The translations under genes and the position numbers were made by a program. The notes beneath the pieces are model-generated. The model had not been told where the DNA came from. It saw only the letters and a list, made by a program, of their open reading frames with translations, and ran no database searches. Positions 47,500-58,636 of a DNA stretch of 64,000 bases are shown one piece after another. Source of the DNA: Trichopria drosophilae. Its lineage: Eukaryota > Arthropoda > Insecta > Hymenoptera > Diapriidae. The DNA lies in contig CM059582.1 of NCBI GenBank assembly GCA_030407085.1, positions 19,573,501 to 19,637,500 on the forward strand. Reading direction: 5' to 3'. Every line of letters starts with the position of its first letter. Position 1 is the stretch's first letter.

Positions 47500-47635
47500 T
47501 TTATATTTGGTCTTTTTACTTCCTTTATAAAATGAGGAGGTGAACGATTTTTTTCTTTCCCATATGGCCATATTTGCATTTTTACTTGATTACATTGCCA
47601 TCGGCATTGCCGTGTTACCCAGAGAAAAAAATAAC
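47500..47635. repeat. ATGGCCATAT / GCCATCGGCATTGCC short-motif element
   Basis: CCATATGGCCATATTTGC and TGCCATCGGCATTGCCG occur close together and are followed by TGTTACCCAGAGAAAAAAAT, whose reverse is a TTTTTTCTCTGGGTAACA terminus like those of the other small elements. The left end was not found. Confidence 0.35.
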
Positions 47636-48861
47636 AAATTATTTTAACCATTTTATGGAAGTCAAAAATTTAATTGTGTAGAGTTGAAGTATTTGTAGTA
47701 AATAAGACTAATAACGTCCAGTATACAATTCCTATTGTGTAAATCTAAAATTCCTGACGATAATCGGGCGCTACGCGGAAAACTGGACAATAGTTGTTGA
47801 CATAACGTTGGGTAAATAATTCGTCTAGTGCCTAATATAATACTGTCCAAATACTAGCTAGTACCAGTCTAATTTTACACTAAAAATACTTTGAAAACTG
47901 CTCTCGATTATCGACCTACAGTTCAAGATGGCCACGTTAACAAAAGTATTCAATGCACGAAATAAAATTCATCCATGGAATTATGCCGAATTCTGGTATT
48001 TTGGTACAGTAACTTTCACAATGTTCTTTGCACAAAGAGTGAAAATGCGAACGAATTTCACATTTCGTTAAAGTTTGACTGATTCAAGCATTGAGTCAAT
48101 TTTATTGTCGCAGTCACTTTACTTAAATTTCACGGTTTCAAATACAGCAGATTTTGGGCAGTTTTTGTTTTCATTTTATTATAGTACAACTTTCGGGTTC
48201 AATAATAATAAATGTAAATTGCTGGGCAGTTTTAACCAAATAAGACTGCCCAAGAACCGGCTTATTGTAAACAATTCTAGTTTTTACTATTTTACGACGC
48301 GCCATTATTATACAGGCCCAAAAATAATTCTATTGTCAGTTGTTGGAAAGAGGTTAGAATCCGAGGTTAGAATAGATGCATCACGTCACGATTTTGAGTA
48401 ATTTATACACAAAAGCAGGTTATACACAAAAAACTTTTTTTTTTTTGCTACTTTTAAGATTACGTACAGAAGACATAAAATTTTGGTGGGGGTTTCCATT
48501 CTTTGGATCATATTGAACTAATCTTTTATTTTAATTTAAGAGCCACAGAGTTTAATTGCGATTTCTTTTCAACAAGTTACAATATTTCGCAACTATGAGA
48601 TGTGTCCCAATGAGCATTTGCATTAAATACTGCGAGGCAGATATTTTTTGCAGAAAATTTGTATTGGGACGCGTTTGACGCTGCCGAATAGGGATTTGAA
48701 GTCCATATATTGAAATTTTCGATTTCAAGATGAGGGATGCAAAATGGCCTGGCAATAAAAAAGTTGTCAAAAATCATTCACAATATTGAAACATGTTTTC
48801 AGTTATAAATGTCCAAATTCTATATACTTCTTTATATTTATACAGTTTTTACATGGAATTT
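47636..48861. other. AT-rich DNA, no supported gene
   Basis: A 108-codon plus-strand frame (48075-48401) is S/F/N/L-rich and unrecognised. Overlapping minus-strand frames at 48552-48777 in two registers cannot both be real. No repeat identified. Confidence 0.4.
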
Positions 48862-49000
48862 GGGATGCGGGCCGAAAACCCGACAGGTCAAAAAAATAGA
48901 CATATCGATAAGCATGGTCATGTTTTTATTTGTCGGTTTTTTGACTGCCCGTATTTTGACCAGTCGGCTTTTTGATTAGTCGGTTATTCAACCCGCACCC
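48862..49000. mobile_element. Solo CGACAGGTC-motif element (139 bp)
   Basis: GGGATGCGGGCCGAAAACC at the left is mirrored by GGTTATTCAACCCGCACCC at the right, giving the same GGGTGCGGG ends as the 28.9-29.8 kb cluster. Inside are CCCGACAGGTCAAAAAA, a centre ATCGATAAGCATGGTCATG, then GTCGGTTTTTTGACTG. This clean solo copy defines the unit of the cluster. Confidence 0.75.
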
Positions 49001-49677
49001 GGAAATTTTCCTTAAGCTTGTCCTGAAAGCGAAATTCAAGATAAATTAATTTTACATGTCTATCGTGATGCCGAACAGCTGTATCTTGGTAACAAAAAAT
49101 CGTAATCGAACTCAACGACGCTTATATTAAAGAGAAAGAGTAGTATTACATGATCCAACTAAAAAAAATCCCTAGAAATGTTATACGTATGTACATAACC
49201 TGAAAAGTAACCAAAAACGCTTTTTTTTATTACATAACCTCAAATATCTCAAAATCTCTTATCAGTGGTCCATTTTCAAAATGCATTCACTTTGGCCAAT
49301 TATGATTACACTACGAATTTCCGTTTTCATGTAGTCAAATATTTCGTAGGATGAAATCTAACCTAAATCTGTATAAGGGTATCTATAAATACGGAACTAT
49401 AATAATTGAAAAAATAATCATTGTGCCGTAAAAAAAATGTATGTAGCAAAAACATTTTAATGTCAAGATAAACATTTAATAAAAATTATCGTCATTCGCA
49501 CGTTGATGAGGATTTTGGAAAATCTGGCAAGCACTTTTTGTCGAATAATTGGCCAATTATAAATCGTTTTAGTAATTTCAACGACAATGTTGATAAATTA
49601 CACGTTTCGTAGTGATTTCATAAACGTTTTCTCAAAATTGTTGCTTTTATCCCAATGACTAAGAAGAATAATTTTTA
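49001..49677. other. AT-rich DNA, nothing recognised
   Basis: No ORF above background and no repeat identified. Confidence 0.5.
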
Positions 49678-50382
49678 TTAACCCGTTTCTTCCTGAAAAG
49701 CCCTAAATTTTTCTTTTTGTTCACGCCGCTCGCTTTTAGGAAAAGAACCAAAAATGATTCTGGAATAATAATGTCTTTTATATTCTCTCCTCATCTTTCC
49801 AAATCTGGTGCCAGATTGCCGCTATATGCCGCCATTTTTTTTAAATGGCAGCTTAAACGTGAAAAAGTCGCGAATTTCGAGGATTTCTTTTCAAATAATT
49901 GTGTTTTTCAGCAGTAATCCCTATTCCGATCATGCTAGATCTCTGTATATGGTGGCATAAATAGTTATACTGAAAGATAGGAACGCTAGTAAGACGAAAT
50001 TCAAGATGACTGATTCAAGATGGCGGTCTTAACCCCTTATTTGGCTAGGAAAATTTTGCAATAATTGCCTAACGCAAGAGGATAAACGAATTTTCTTGAA
50101 ATTGCTTAAAGGCATGTTTTCGAGGTCGCTGAACCCGAATCTGCAGCCAGATTTGAAAAATTTAAAATGGCAGCTGCAATATGGCGATCAAAATTTTGTA
50201 ACAATTTTGAATTTTTATGAAAATTACTATACAGAGGTTTGTTGAGGTCGCTGATTACGAATTCATTATCGGATTTTCAAAATTTGAAATGGCAGATCCA
50301 ACATGGCGACCAAAATTTGGACAAAAACTAACGCCGTAAACTAAAGATAAAATTCAGGGTATTTCCGGAAGAAATGGGTTAA
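49678..50382. mobile_element. piggyBac-like MITE, TTAA-flanked (copy 6)
   Basis: Starts TTAACCCGTTTCTTCCTGAA and ends TTCCGGAAGAAATGGGTTAA. Intact TTAA on both sides. The module occurs three times (AAGATGGCGG at about 50019, ATGGCAGCTGCAATATGGCG at 50166, ATGGCAGATCCAACATGGCG at 50290) with the GGTCGCTGAAYNCGAAT word before two of them. The 5' end resembles copy 1, so they may belong to related families. An ORF at 49717-49917 is inside the repeat. Confidence 0.82.
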
Positions 50383-52930
50383 ATAAAATTGTTTTATTTT
50401 TATTTCTACGTTTGCAAGTCAACTACATTATTTATACTAAAGAACTAAATGTATCTAAATGACTAAAATGTACTGAATTTGATGATTTAAAAAATGCTGC
50501 CGACGAAAAATTATCGAAATGATCGGTTTCAGCTATCATTATGTAATTTTGATGGAAATATTTGTCGACTATTTTAGCAAAATGGCCAAGAAAGCTGTGT
50601 ATTTTGTACGTTTTGCCATGCCCCACATTGCGGTGAACAGGATTATCTGAAATAAAAAATGCCAATGGATTTCGTTAAATAAAAACATAAAGCAGTGTTG
50701 GATGCACGGAAAAATATGCATCTTTGATAAACTGGCCGACATACTTGATGGTTCTATTGTTATATAAATTAACATTCGTTTTTTAATACAACCAACCATT
50801 TTTGGACTATCGGCCAATGTAAACCGTTATACATTAAATAAGCCTAATATATTTCAAAAGTATTAGTTCACATAGTTGTCCAAAAATATCAAAAATGCTG
50901 GGATCCAAATTTGATACAGTCTAATCGCACAAAGTTCCATCGTGTTAATTCAACTATTATTATGTTTTGTATACAGGTGTGTTTTACTTTCATTATCTTT
51001 AATTCAAACCTAGGTTATGTGTAAAAATAATAATTGCTTATCCCCCTTTGTTAATGTATTTATCCGATTATTTCTTTATTTTCCAGAATGTTTTGCATAC
51101 ATATCAAGTTTAATTATGAGTAAAGGCTTTTTGATCTATTATTTAGTTCAATAAGAAAATGGATGTACTATTTATAATCCTGACAGAAGAAATAGCACTC
51201 GAAAAGCTTTTATAAAATATAACTCAGTCGATATTCGGGAATCTGTACAGGAATCGATTTGAAAGTAAGATAGAATTGAAATGGGTCAATTTGTTGGGTG
51301 CTAGCTTGCACAAGTGGGACTCGGCTTAGCAATGAGGAATTCCTTTACATTCAAAGTGTTGGTTTTAGAACATCGATTTCAGTTTAAAAAATGCTGGCGC
51401 TTACAAAGAGCTTTCGCAAAGCTTTCGATTTAGTCATGATCCTTATCGATTGAGTCAAATGAAACCTATAGAGCTTACATTTATATACACTGATTGAAAA
51501 GGTTCTTTGCTCGGGGTTAAATTTTACGTCAACAATTTTTATTTGATCAAATGTCGTTATTTTACTATTTATGAAATAAAATGTTCGTGACATCGTTGTT
51601 TCATAATATTTTTCAAAACTGGTTTTATAGTTTATGTTATCATCGTAGTAAACTACGAAATACTATGAAAACATTATCAAAGAGTATGTTTGATACTTAC
51701 TTTATCATTCACGAGTTGTTACTGGGGAATTTTAGTAGAACTGTGACATCAAATTCTGAAGAACACATGAATAACCAATCCTTGCCATTATACCGAATGG
51801 GTGGAGCCGAGTTAAACACGGTTTCACTTATGTTAGTCGACAGCGAATGACCCGTCCACTAATCAACCGCGTCGAATTTTACATTCACCTTCTACAAGAT
51901 GCTTTACTAACGTCGTATTTACCGTCACTATAAATTTCATTACCGTTCGAAAATTTACGTTGAATAACGTTGCACTTAAACACGTCAAGATACGTATGCT
52001 TCGTTTTAGAATGATTTAACATCGATGCGATTCGTTAATTTGTTGCTTTTAGCATATGCTATAAATTATGACATTGTTAACCATAATATTTTTTCAATAT
52101 TTTGAATTGGTCTATAATTCAATCATTTATGCATGTATTAATTGTGGCATACTTGGAACATGAATACAATTTTTCGTAATGAATACAAATTTAATCGTAA
52201 TTCTAAAAAGAATATAATTATAATATTTTTATGCATTATAGCGTTTTCTTAGAATTTTTTAACTTTTTTTATTGCCGTTATCGGAATCAAGAAGATTGGA
52301 ATCCATCTTAGCCTTATTCTTAAATTTTCGAGACCACTACTTAGACGATATATATAAAATAATCGAAGAGAAATTTCCAGAAATTTTGTGGTATCGTCGG
52401 TGCCTAAAAATTAGGAATCGTAAGTATTTAAAAAGATACCATGTACATTTAATACTGTAATTGAAACTAACAAAAATATGTATTCTATTATATTTTTTCT
52501 GCAAATGGAGCAAACTTCTTTCTGCTCGTATGTTTCAGCAATTAATTACAGAAAACGTATCTCGGCCGAATTGAGCCGCAATTTTTCAAATTGAAAAATC
52601 AACATCATATTCATGACGCAAGACGTCAAAAAACTCCTATTGACTAGTTATAGATAACGTTTGATATTGGATTAACAGATTTCAATTACTTTTAATAGAA
52701 ACATAGTATATTTTTTCTGCAATATCAGATGCTGTAGTGAAATATCGTAATATTGGTTTATTTGACATATTTTACTTCAACAATAGCTTCCTGAAATTAA
52801 TAAGTACATAAATCCTTCATCCACTAAATATTTGTCTTCGTTTTTCTACGAGTTGGCCATCCATAAAAGAATACACCTTTTTATAGATTTTTTCATTCCC
52901 TATAACCTAGGTTTGACACGTGTTGCGCTC
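50383..52930. other. AT-rich DNA, no supported gene
   Basis: Several 60-89 codon frames occur (50432-50665 and 50569-50817 minus, 51581-51850 and 52272-52460 plus). None shows a motif. The frame 52272-52460 (LFLNFRDHYLDDIYKIIEEK) has protein-like composition but no context. Nothing else identified. Confidence 0.4.
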
Positions 52931-53246
52931 TACACGGAGAAAAATAATCAGCAAAATCAGCCGAAAAATCCGCAGATTCTACCAATTTTATCCTATAGGG
53001 ACAGCTGTTGGAATTCCGTTAGGGATAGCCGATAATTTCAGCTAAATTTACTGAAAAAGTACGCAAATTTAACGGAACAAATCTGCTAATGTAGCGGAAA
53101 TTTAGAGCTAAGCGCGAATTGAGTAGGGTTAAGGCTACATTAGCGGAATCAAAACAGCTAAAATTGCATATATTTTCGGCAATTCCAGCCGAAAATTTTA
53201 GCTGATATGAATCAGCTAATCCAGCGGAGTCATTTTTCTCCGTGTA
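52931..53246. mobile_element. 316-bp element with TACACGGAGAAAAAT ends
   Basis: A perfect 15-bp terminal inverted repeat: TACACGGAGAAAAAT at 52931-52945 and ATTTTTCTCCGTGTA at 53232-53246. If the outer TA is the target, termini are CACGGAGAAAA on TA duplications. The interior consists of degenerate copies of CAGCTAAAATT, CAGCTAATCCAGCGGA, CCGAAAATTTTAGC and TAATGTAGCGGA in both orientations. No coding sequence. It is the clearest private-motif element in the window. Confidence 0.82.
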
Positions 53247-53299
53247 ATGCGTTATTGAAAAGTTACAAAAAGTTTATAAAGTTACCATTTTGTAATTAA

Positions 53300-54060
53300 A
53301 AAACCTTTTCCCCACTCCGATTTTCCAAGATTTTGGATACGTTAAAAATTGGTCGCGTTGCAATTTGTTTTGGGTCAAACCGTTCGTTGTCTGGGCTGCA
53401 CAGGCCAACATAATGAGGTCGACCTTCATACCCAGAAACCGGAGTATACTTTTCCGAAGGTTGTCGATATGCTGAATTCAAATCTGCTGCAGAATTGTTC
53501 TATCACGTCAGGGTTTTGAGATATCCTAACCTAAAAGTGCTAAAAACACCGTTTATTTTTAATAAGTTTACTCAAGTTTCTGAAGAATGCACTATAATTT
53601 GGTTTTTGCCAATTTACGAACAAAAATTTTGTGATGACACAAAAATTGCTTGAAAATGGGCAGAAACTGTGTTCTTTGCAATTTTAAGTTAGGATATCTT
53701 AAAATCTTGAGATAATAAAATAATTCTGAGCAGGAAAATTGACCCCTTTTCGTAAGTTAATTTCAGACAATTACACATTTACTAAATGTGCGAAAATCAT
53801 ATTTATACCTTACATCGACAAAATATCGATAACTCGATTGAAAAAATCATATTGGAATTACTAAAAAAAGATTTTAAACCTGATGAATAGCACGTTAGCA
53901 TGGTTTTCGCCAAATTGAAACAAAAATTTCGTTCTGCCACAAAAAGTTCCTGAAAATGGCAAAAACGGTGTTTATGCACTTGTAGGTTAGGATATCTCAA
54001 AATCTCGACGTTATAGAACATTCCTGCGGCCAGATTTCGATTCAGCGCATGCAAAACCTG
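53300..54060. repeat. Composite repeat with TTAGGATATCTCAAAATC units
   Basis: Two direct units of about 165 bp (53585-53750 and 53881-54046) share TGGTTTTTGCCAA, GCTTGAAAATGGC, GGTTAGGATATCTCAAAATC and a GATTTCGATTCAGC end. A third copy is inverted at about 53470-53552 (GTTTTGAGATATCCTAACC). A related fragment (TTTTAAGATATCTGATC, AAGGTTAGGATATG) is at 41617-41680. Frames crossing it (53296-53481, 53803-54054) are repeat translations. Confidence 0.6.
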
Positions 54061-54450
54061 TGTAAAAATAAACCCCGGTTTCTGCGTATAAATTATTTTG
54101 GCCTGGGCTATCAGTCGTATATTTGTAGATATTATAACACACCCATGGACGGTTTCAATTCTAAATTCACGATCACGAAAACCCAGAGATACAATTTTTT
54201 GGAAATCAAACCATTTTTCGAATCAGCCAATATCGGATGCACCGTTTTGAATGTTAGAAATCGAATTGTCAGATTCAGATTTAGCAAACTCGAAAATCCC
54301 AAGGTACTCAGTGAGTACTACTCACTTTCCCGAAATGGGAACCATTTTTCGAGCATGCTTCCGCCATATTGGAACCGCCATTTTTAATTTCGAAACTCCA
54401 TTTTCAGATTCATATTCCGCAACCTCCAAAACCATAAAACTAAAATTATA
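54061..54450. mobile_element. ATGGCGG-module fragment
   Basis: CCGCCATATTGGAACCGCCA at about 54360 followed by CAGATTCATATTCCGCAACC is the module in inverted orientation. No TTAA ends located. The two overlapping plus-strand ORFs here (112 and 66 codons) cross the repeat and are not supported as genes. Confidence 0.5.
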
Positions 54451-54757
54451 GTAGCAATCAGTGAACATTTTTAACAAAAATGGACTAAAAATCTAATTTC
54501 CTCCGTCAGCTAAGAAGTTAAGCATTGAGTTTATGGAAAAGTCTCGTTACTAAAAAGAGTCCAATGTTTCTCTTTACATACTATTGCCAGAAAATAATTA
54601 ATCTACACGGACTATTCAAATAACCATGCGATAGGTATTCCCGCAATAAATAGTATTCCTGATCTTTAAATAAGAAAATATGGATTAGGAAGCCTGACCG
54701 AACTGTTTATAGATAGAGGAGTCAAAAGTCTAATTCGTACATGGAAATCACAAAGTA

Positions 54758-55026
54758 CAGTATATAGTCTCAGTATATCTGACCGCTCAGTTCCTCGCCT
54801 TCCCCTACCGTATCCTTATATTTGTCAAAAGATGAGGAGCGCCGTTTCTCCCACTCTACTCAATCGAGCTATGCTTGTGACGTCACAGCAGGCCCTTCGT
54901 GAGGCCGCAGCCCGCAAAGTGGGATAAAAACAGAGAAGTGACACACAAATATAACGAAACGGAAGCGGACAAATATGATGGGATGTAAATATAGCGAGAT
55001 GTAATTATACCGGGACACGGTAGATA
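54758..55026. mobile_element. pogo/Tigger-like MITE, decayed copy, with CRE site
   Basis: Preceded by TA; starts CAGTATATAGTCTCAG and ends near GGGACACGGTAGA, degenerate versions of the ends of the intact copy at 55888. The two copies align end to end (CAGTTCCTCGCCTTCCC, GAGCGCCGTTTCTCCCACTC, TGTAAATATAGCGAGATG). TGACGTCA lies at 54878-54885. No coding capacity. GC-rich inside, AT-rich outside. Confidence 0.75.
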
Positions 55027-55259
55027 CACATTATTATTCAACATTTTATATTGTTATATAATATCTAAAACAGCATGGCGTGGTTCTTGAATTCTTCAGT
55101 CAATTAATATAGAAAATTTCACATTCAATTACAAAAAATAAATTAAAAACCAATTTAAGTAAGCTTTAAAAATTTGCCTTTAATTGCATCTCGAAAGCTT
55201 TATTTATTCTCAGTATCGGCTTTAATATTCATGAGTATTGTAATTTCCAGATTACGAAC

Positions 55260-55560
55260 ATTGAACGGAAATACTCTCGGAACTGTTCTAAGGAAAACAC
55301 GACCCCTTACAAACATTTCGATTCCGTGAAATTCCCCGCGAAGCTCGACACCTCTCTATCAGACAGGGATTTTCCGAAAGGAAGAAGGACACGAAAGAGG
55401 ATCGGGGGAGGCTGAGGGAAATGAAATTAGAGCAATCCCCGCTAATGGTAATTAATGTGCGGCCGAGTCGATGTAACTCACGTCGAAGAACGGAGCGATC
55501 AAGCTCTGACACTCCGAAAGGAAAACCCAGTGGACGGAACTAGACCTCCGACCATAATGC
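55260..55560. other. GC-rich island
   Basis: CCGCGAAGCTCGACACC, GGATCGGGGGAGGCTGAGGG and GTGCGGCCGAGTCGATG stand out. A 74-codon minus-strand frame crosses it (55288-55512) without a recognised domain. It lies between the two pogo-like MITE copies and could be part of a longer island that runs to 57.3 kb. Confidence 0.35.
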
Positions 55561-55887
55561 CGAGCCGGGAATTGTATTGAACTCAGTATTACTGGAAACC
55601 AGTTAAAATATTTTAAATTGTAAATAAAATTTAAGATTCAAATTGACTGTAAACTTTCTGAAAAGTCCCATATTCAAAACAGAAAAATTGAAAACAATTT
55701 CTACTCGACCATATACTCGCCAATAAATCTGTTTTTTATTTTTCTGCTTTTGTCTTGAACGGTTCAAATCTGCCGAAAAATATAATTCTAACAAAAACTG
55801 TGTTTATTATTTGTCGTATTTCTAATAACAATAGCGCTGGTAATGCTTATTACAGAAGAGCGAGCAGATCTCCCCCACCACATTTTA

Positions 55888-56149
55888 CAGTAGAGTCCCA
55901 TTATATTTGCCAGCTCGGTTCCTCGTCTTTGCCTCCTGTCTCCTTATATTTGTCACAAGAAGGGGAGCGTCGCTTCTCCCACTCTCCTCAGTCGCCTTAC
56001 GTTCGTGACGTCACAGCAAGCCCTTCCTGAGGCGCCAGCGCGCAAAAGGGGAAAAAGAGAGCGGCGACAGACAAATATATGGAGACGGAACTGGGAAACT
56101 ATGCTGGGACGTAAATATAGCGAGATGGAAATATACCGGGACTCTACTG
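55888..56149. mobile_element. pogo/Tigger-like MITE, intact copy, with CRE site
   Basis: CAGTAGAGTCCC at the left, GGGACTCTACTG at the right, TA on each side: 262 bp. Ends beginning CAGTAGA on TA targets are characteristic of pogo/Tigger elements. The interior is GC-rich and includes a perfect TGACGTCA palindrome at 56006-56013, in the same place as in the decayed copy. No ORF. A transposase related to the CENP-B-like protein at 26.3 kb would be the expected type of mobiliser; that link is inference. Confidence 0.85.
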
Positions 56150-56329
56150 TACTACCTTAAGCTCCAACCAGAGAAATATTATTAATTAACCGCTCGTTGA
56201 AATCAGCGCAATAGTGGTTCCAGACCCCCTCCTCCAACCTCCCAAGCACATGATGGAGATACGAAGTTTGATTTACGTAGTCATATGTTTAAATTGAAGA
56301 ACTGGCACTAGCCGTTTTTTTATGATCGC

Positions 56330-57260
56330 TTTATTGAGACAGACGGAATAACGGCACACCGGGGAATTCGAGGCCTCCCCACCACAGTGCCGATTCTCAC
56401 ATGTTTCTTTCGTACTTTCCAATTGCGGAATATTCACAGAATATATGGGAGGAGAAGAAGAGCGGCGATGATCAAGAGAAGGGACTATATAAGAAGAAAA
56501 CGGGAGGCGCCAAGTGTATCAGGCGACATCGTGCGGTTTAGTCTCAAAATAGGTGACAAAACTTAACATGGAGTAGCATAAGCAGCATTGTTAGTGGCTA
56601 GGACAGCGCATTATCCCTCTCCCGCTATCGAAGTATCTCTTTCCTCAAAATCGCGGTAAAGATATGGCCAAAGATAAATTTTTAACACAATATACGTAAT
56701 AAGGGGCATCCTTTTTTCGAACATGCACCTATTCCGAAGATCTACCAAGTTTCTAATAAAATAGGAAAACCAATTTTTTCGCGAAATTACAAAAGCGGTG
56801 TGATCATTGGATATTCTAAACTTGGTTCAAAGGATTCTTGGAGCTCGTATATAGTAGGGAAGGTTAGTGTCAGCAATATTCTTCGAAATTTATTGCCGGT
56901 ATTTTCGTGGAAGGAACGTAGAAATCGATTTAAACAAAACGATTCATCGACTGTATAGTTCAAACCGAAAATTTTATGTTCGCACCACTGCACTCTCTGG
57001 TGCTTCCGCGCGATGGGACTCTGCGGTATCGTGGGTAGCACTTTTAAACAATGAAGCCTGATTGAATCGAGCCCTCCCGCAACGCCCAGTCGTGCTCTTT
57101 CATCCGCCTCCGCAACCCCTCTTGTCCTCCCTCGGCCGCAATACAACCTCGCAAAACCCCTCGACGTGCCGGATAGTGTGGCGTTGTGGCTCCAACGACC
57201 TCGAAACGAGATTAACATGTTTTTCGATCTGCTGGCCCGGTCGAACCTTTATCTTTTATC
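56330..57260. other. GC-rich island with unassigned ORF
   Basis: An extended GC- and CpG-rich block (GGGGAATTCGAGGCC, CGGGAGGCGCCAAGTG, CCGCAACGCCCAGTCG, CCCTCGGCCGC). A 143-codon minus-strand frame (56787-57218) covers half of it; its N-terminal half is R/G/A-rich, as expected of any frame through GC-rich DNA, and I recognise no domain. Together with the TATATAAG site at 56486 this is the best candidate for a gene start or strong regulatory region in the right half. Confidence 0.4.
56486..56520 (+). promoter_or_regulatory. TATATAAG core-promoter-like site
   Basis: GGGACTATATAAG (TATA core 56486-56493) is followed about 30 bp on by GTGTATCAGGCGACATCGTG, which has an ATCAG initiator-like word at the expected distance and a CGACATCGTG downstream-element-like stretch. 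It lies in a GC-rich island. The first downstream ATG (about 56570) hits a stop at once, so a spliced or noncoding transcript would be needed. Confidence 0.3.
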
Positions 57261-57879
57261 GCCCGCTCTTGGGTATTTTTATTCTCCATTGTTCGCTATT
57301 ATCGAGAATGAATGACGATACTAAATATTTCCTCGTTACTAAAAACTAGCCAGTTTCATGCCGGATACAACGTCGAGAATATTCGGGACCAAGAATGTAG
57401 TTCCAGGTGGTAGCATCGATTGAATAATTGAATTACGACGCAATAGATGGGATTAGTTTTCTCGAATTACAAATTCTATCGTTTGTAAGGCGATAAACAT
57501 CTCAGGAATTCTCTCATAATGGGCAATGTAACATTTTCTAATCATATCTGATTATTGTGACTTGAGAATATGAACTGGTAGAAGCTAACATTAACTCTGA
57601 TCAGCTCCGAACATCAAATATTCAATACTGGACCACTTAATTATATATCTATTTAGAACCGTAAAACGCACATGTTCATTATTGGCAAACATCTAATGTA
57701 ATGGATGCAAATCCACTCTGCGCGTTTTTATTTATTTCATCCCGAATTAAAAAGTTAGGAATTTAATGAATGCTCAAAGTTTGCATCTATATTCCAGCTT
57801 GCAGAACAAGGATATGCAGGCTCTGAAATTTCCTTTCTGACGGAAGAATAACAACCAACTCCAACAATTGCCCAAGGAG
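57261..57879. other. AT-rich DNA, nothing recognised
   Basis: Plain sequence between the GC island and the AGTACTG array. Confidence 0.5.
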
Positions 57880-58636
57880 ACATGGGTAGAGCAAAATCTC
57901 GACTAGATACTGACCCAGTACTGGTACCTGGTATTGATTAACGGAAATGTATCAATACTGGCATTAACATCGGCAAAGTACTGAGTTAGTACTGGCGACC
58001 AGTATTGCTTTCGGTATTAAATGACTACTCGCCGCCGGAACAAGTCAGTGCTGACTGCCAGAACTGTTGTAGGTATGAAACAATTACCCAGGTAGAAGTT
58101 TCCATAGTCCGCCGGAGATAACCACCAGCAAAGTACTGACCACGTGCTGATACCCAATACTGATTTTCGGAGAGGAATCAGCACCGCCTGGACACTGGAA
58201 AAGTACAAACCCAGTACTAACAATCAGTACTGATATACGGAGTCGAGATAGTACCGACTTCCGTACCACATCAGTACTAACCATGTACTGGCAGTCAGTA
58301 GTCGTGATCATGAGTTAATTAGTACTGACAACCGGAGTAAATCAGTACCTACGAAATACTATCGCTCGGTACTTACACTCGAAAGCATTTCTTGTCAATA
58401 CTGGTCCATTATTAATTTCGAACTAGCAATCAGTACTAATGCAGTAGTGATTTCCAGTACTGCAGGTCAGTACTGGTCCGGTACCGCTCTACTCCAGCAG
58501 TCAGTACTGGACAGCGTTAAATGCCAGTGTTGGCCCAGTAACGGCCCACTGCTGGCGGTCGGTACTGGACCTCAAACAGTCAGTAATGTGTCAGTACCAT
58601 GCCGGTTACTATACAGGTACTCATTTCTACCTAGAT
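57880..58636. repeat. AGTACTG palindromic-motif array
   Basis: About 750 bp filled with variants of CAGTACTGAC, CCAGTACTGG, AGTACTAACAATCAGTACTG and GGTCGGTACTGGAC at irregular spacing. It is bounded by ACATGGGTAGAGCAAAAT on the left and CATTTCTACCTAGATAAG on the right, and TTACCCAGGTAGAAGTTTCC lies in the middle. These boundary words fit the recurrent terminus class. The motif is self-complementary, so orientation is undefined. ORFs inside (58017-58311, 58447-58638) are repeat-derived. Confidence 0.7.

Noticed and set aside
56787..57218. 143-codon minus-strand ORF as a gene
   Set aside because: Composition changes with local GC and no domain, splice or promoter evidence fits; kept only as a note in the GC-island entry.
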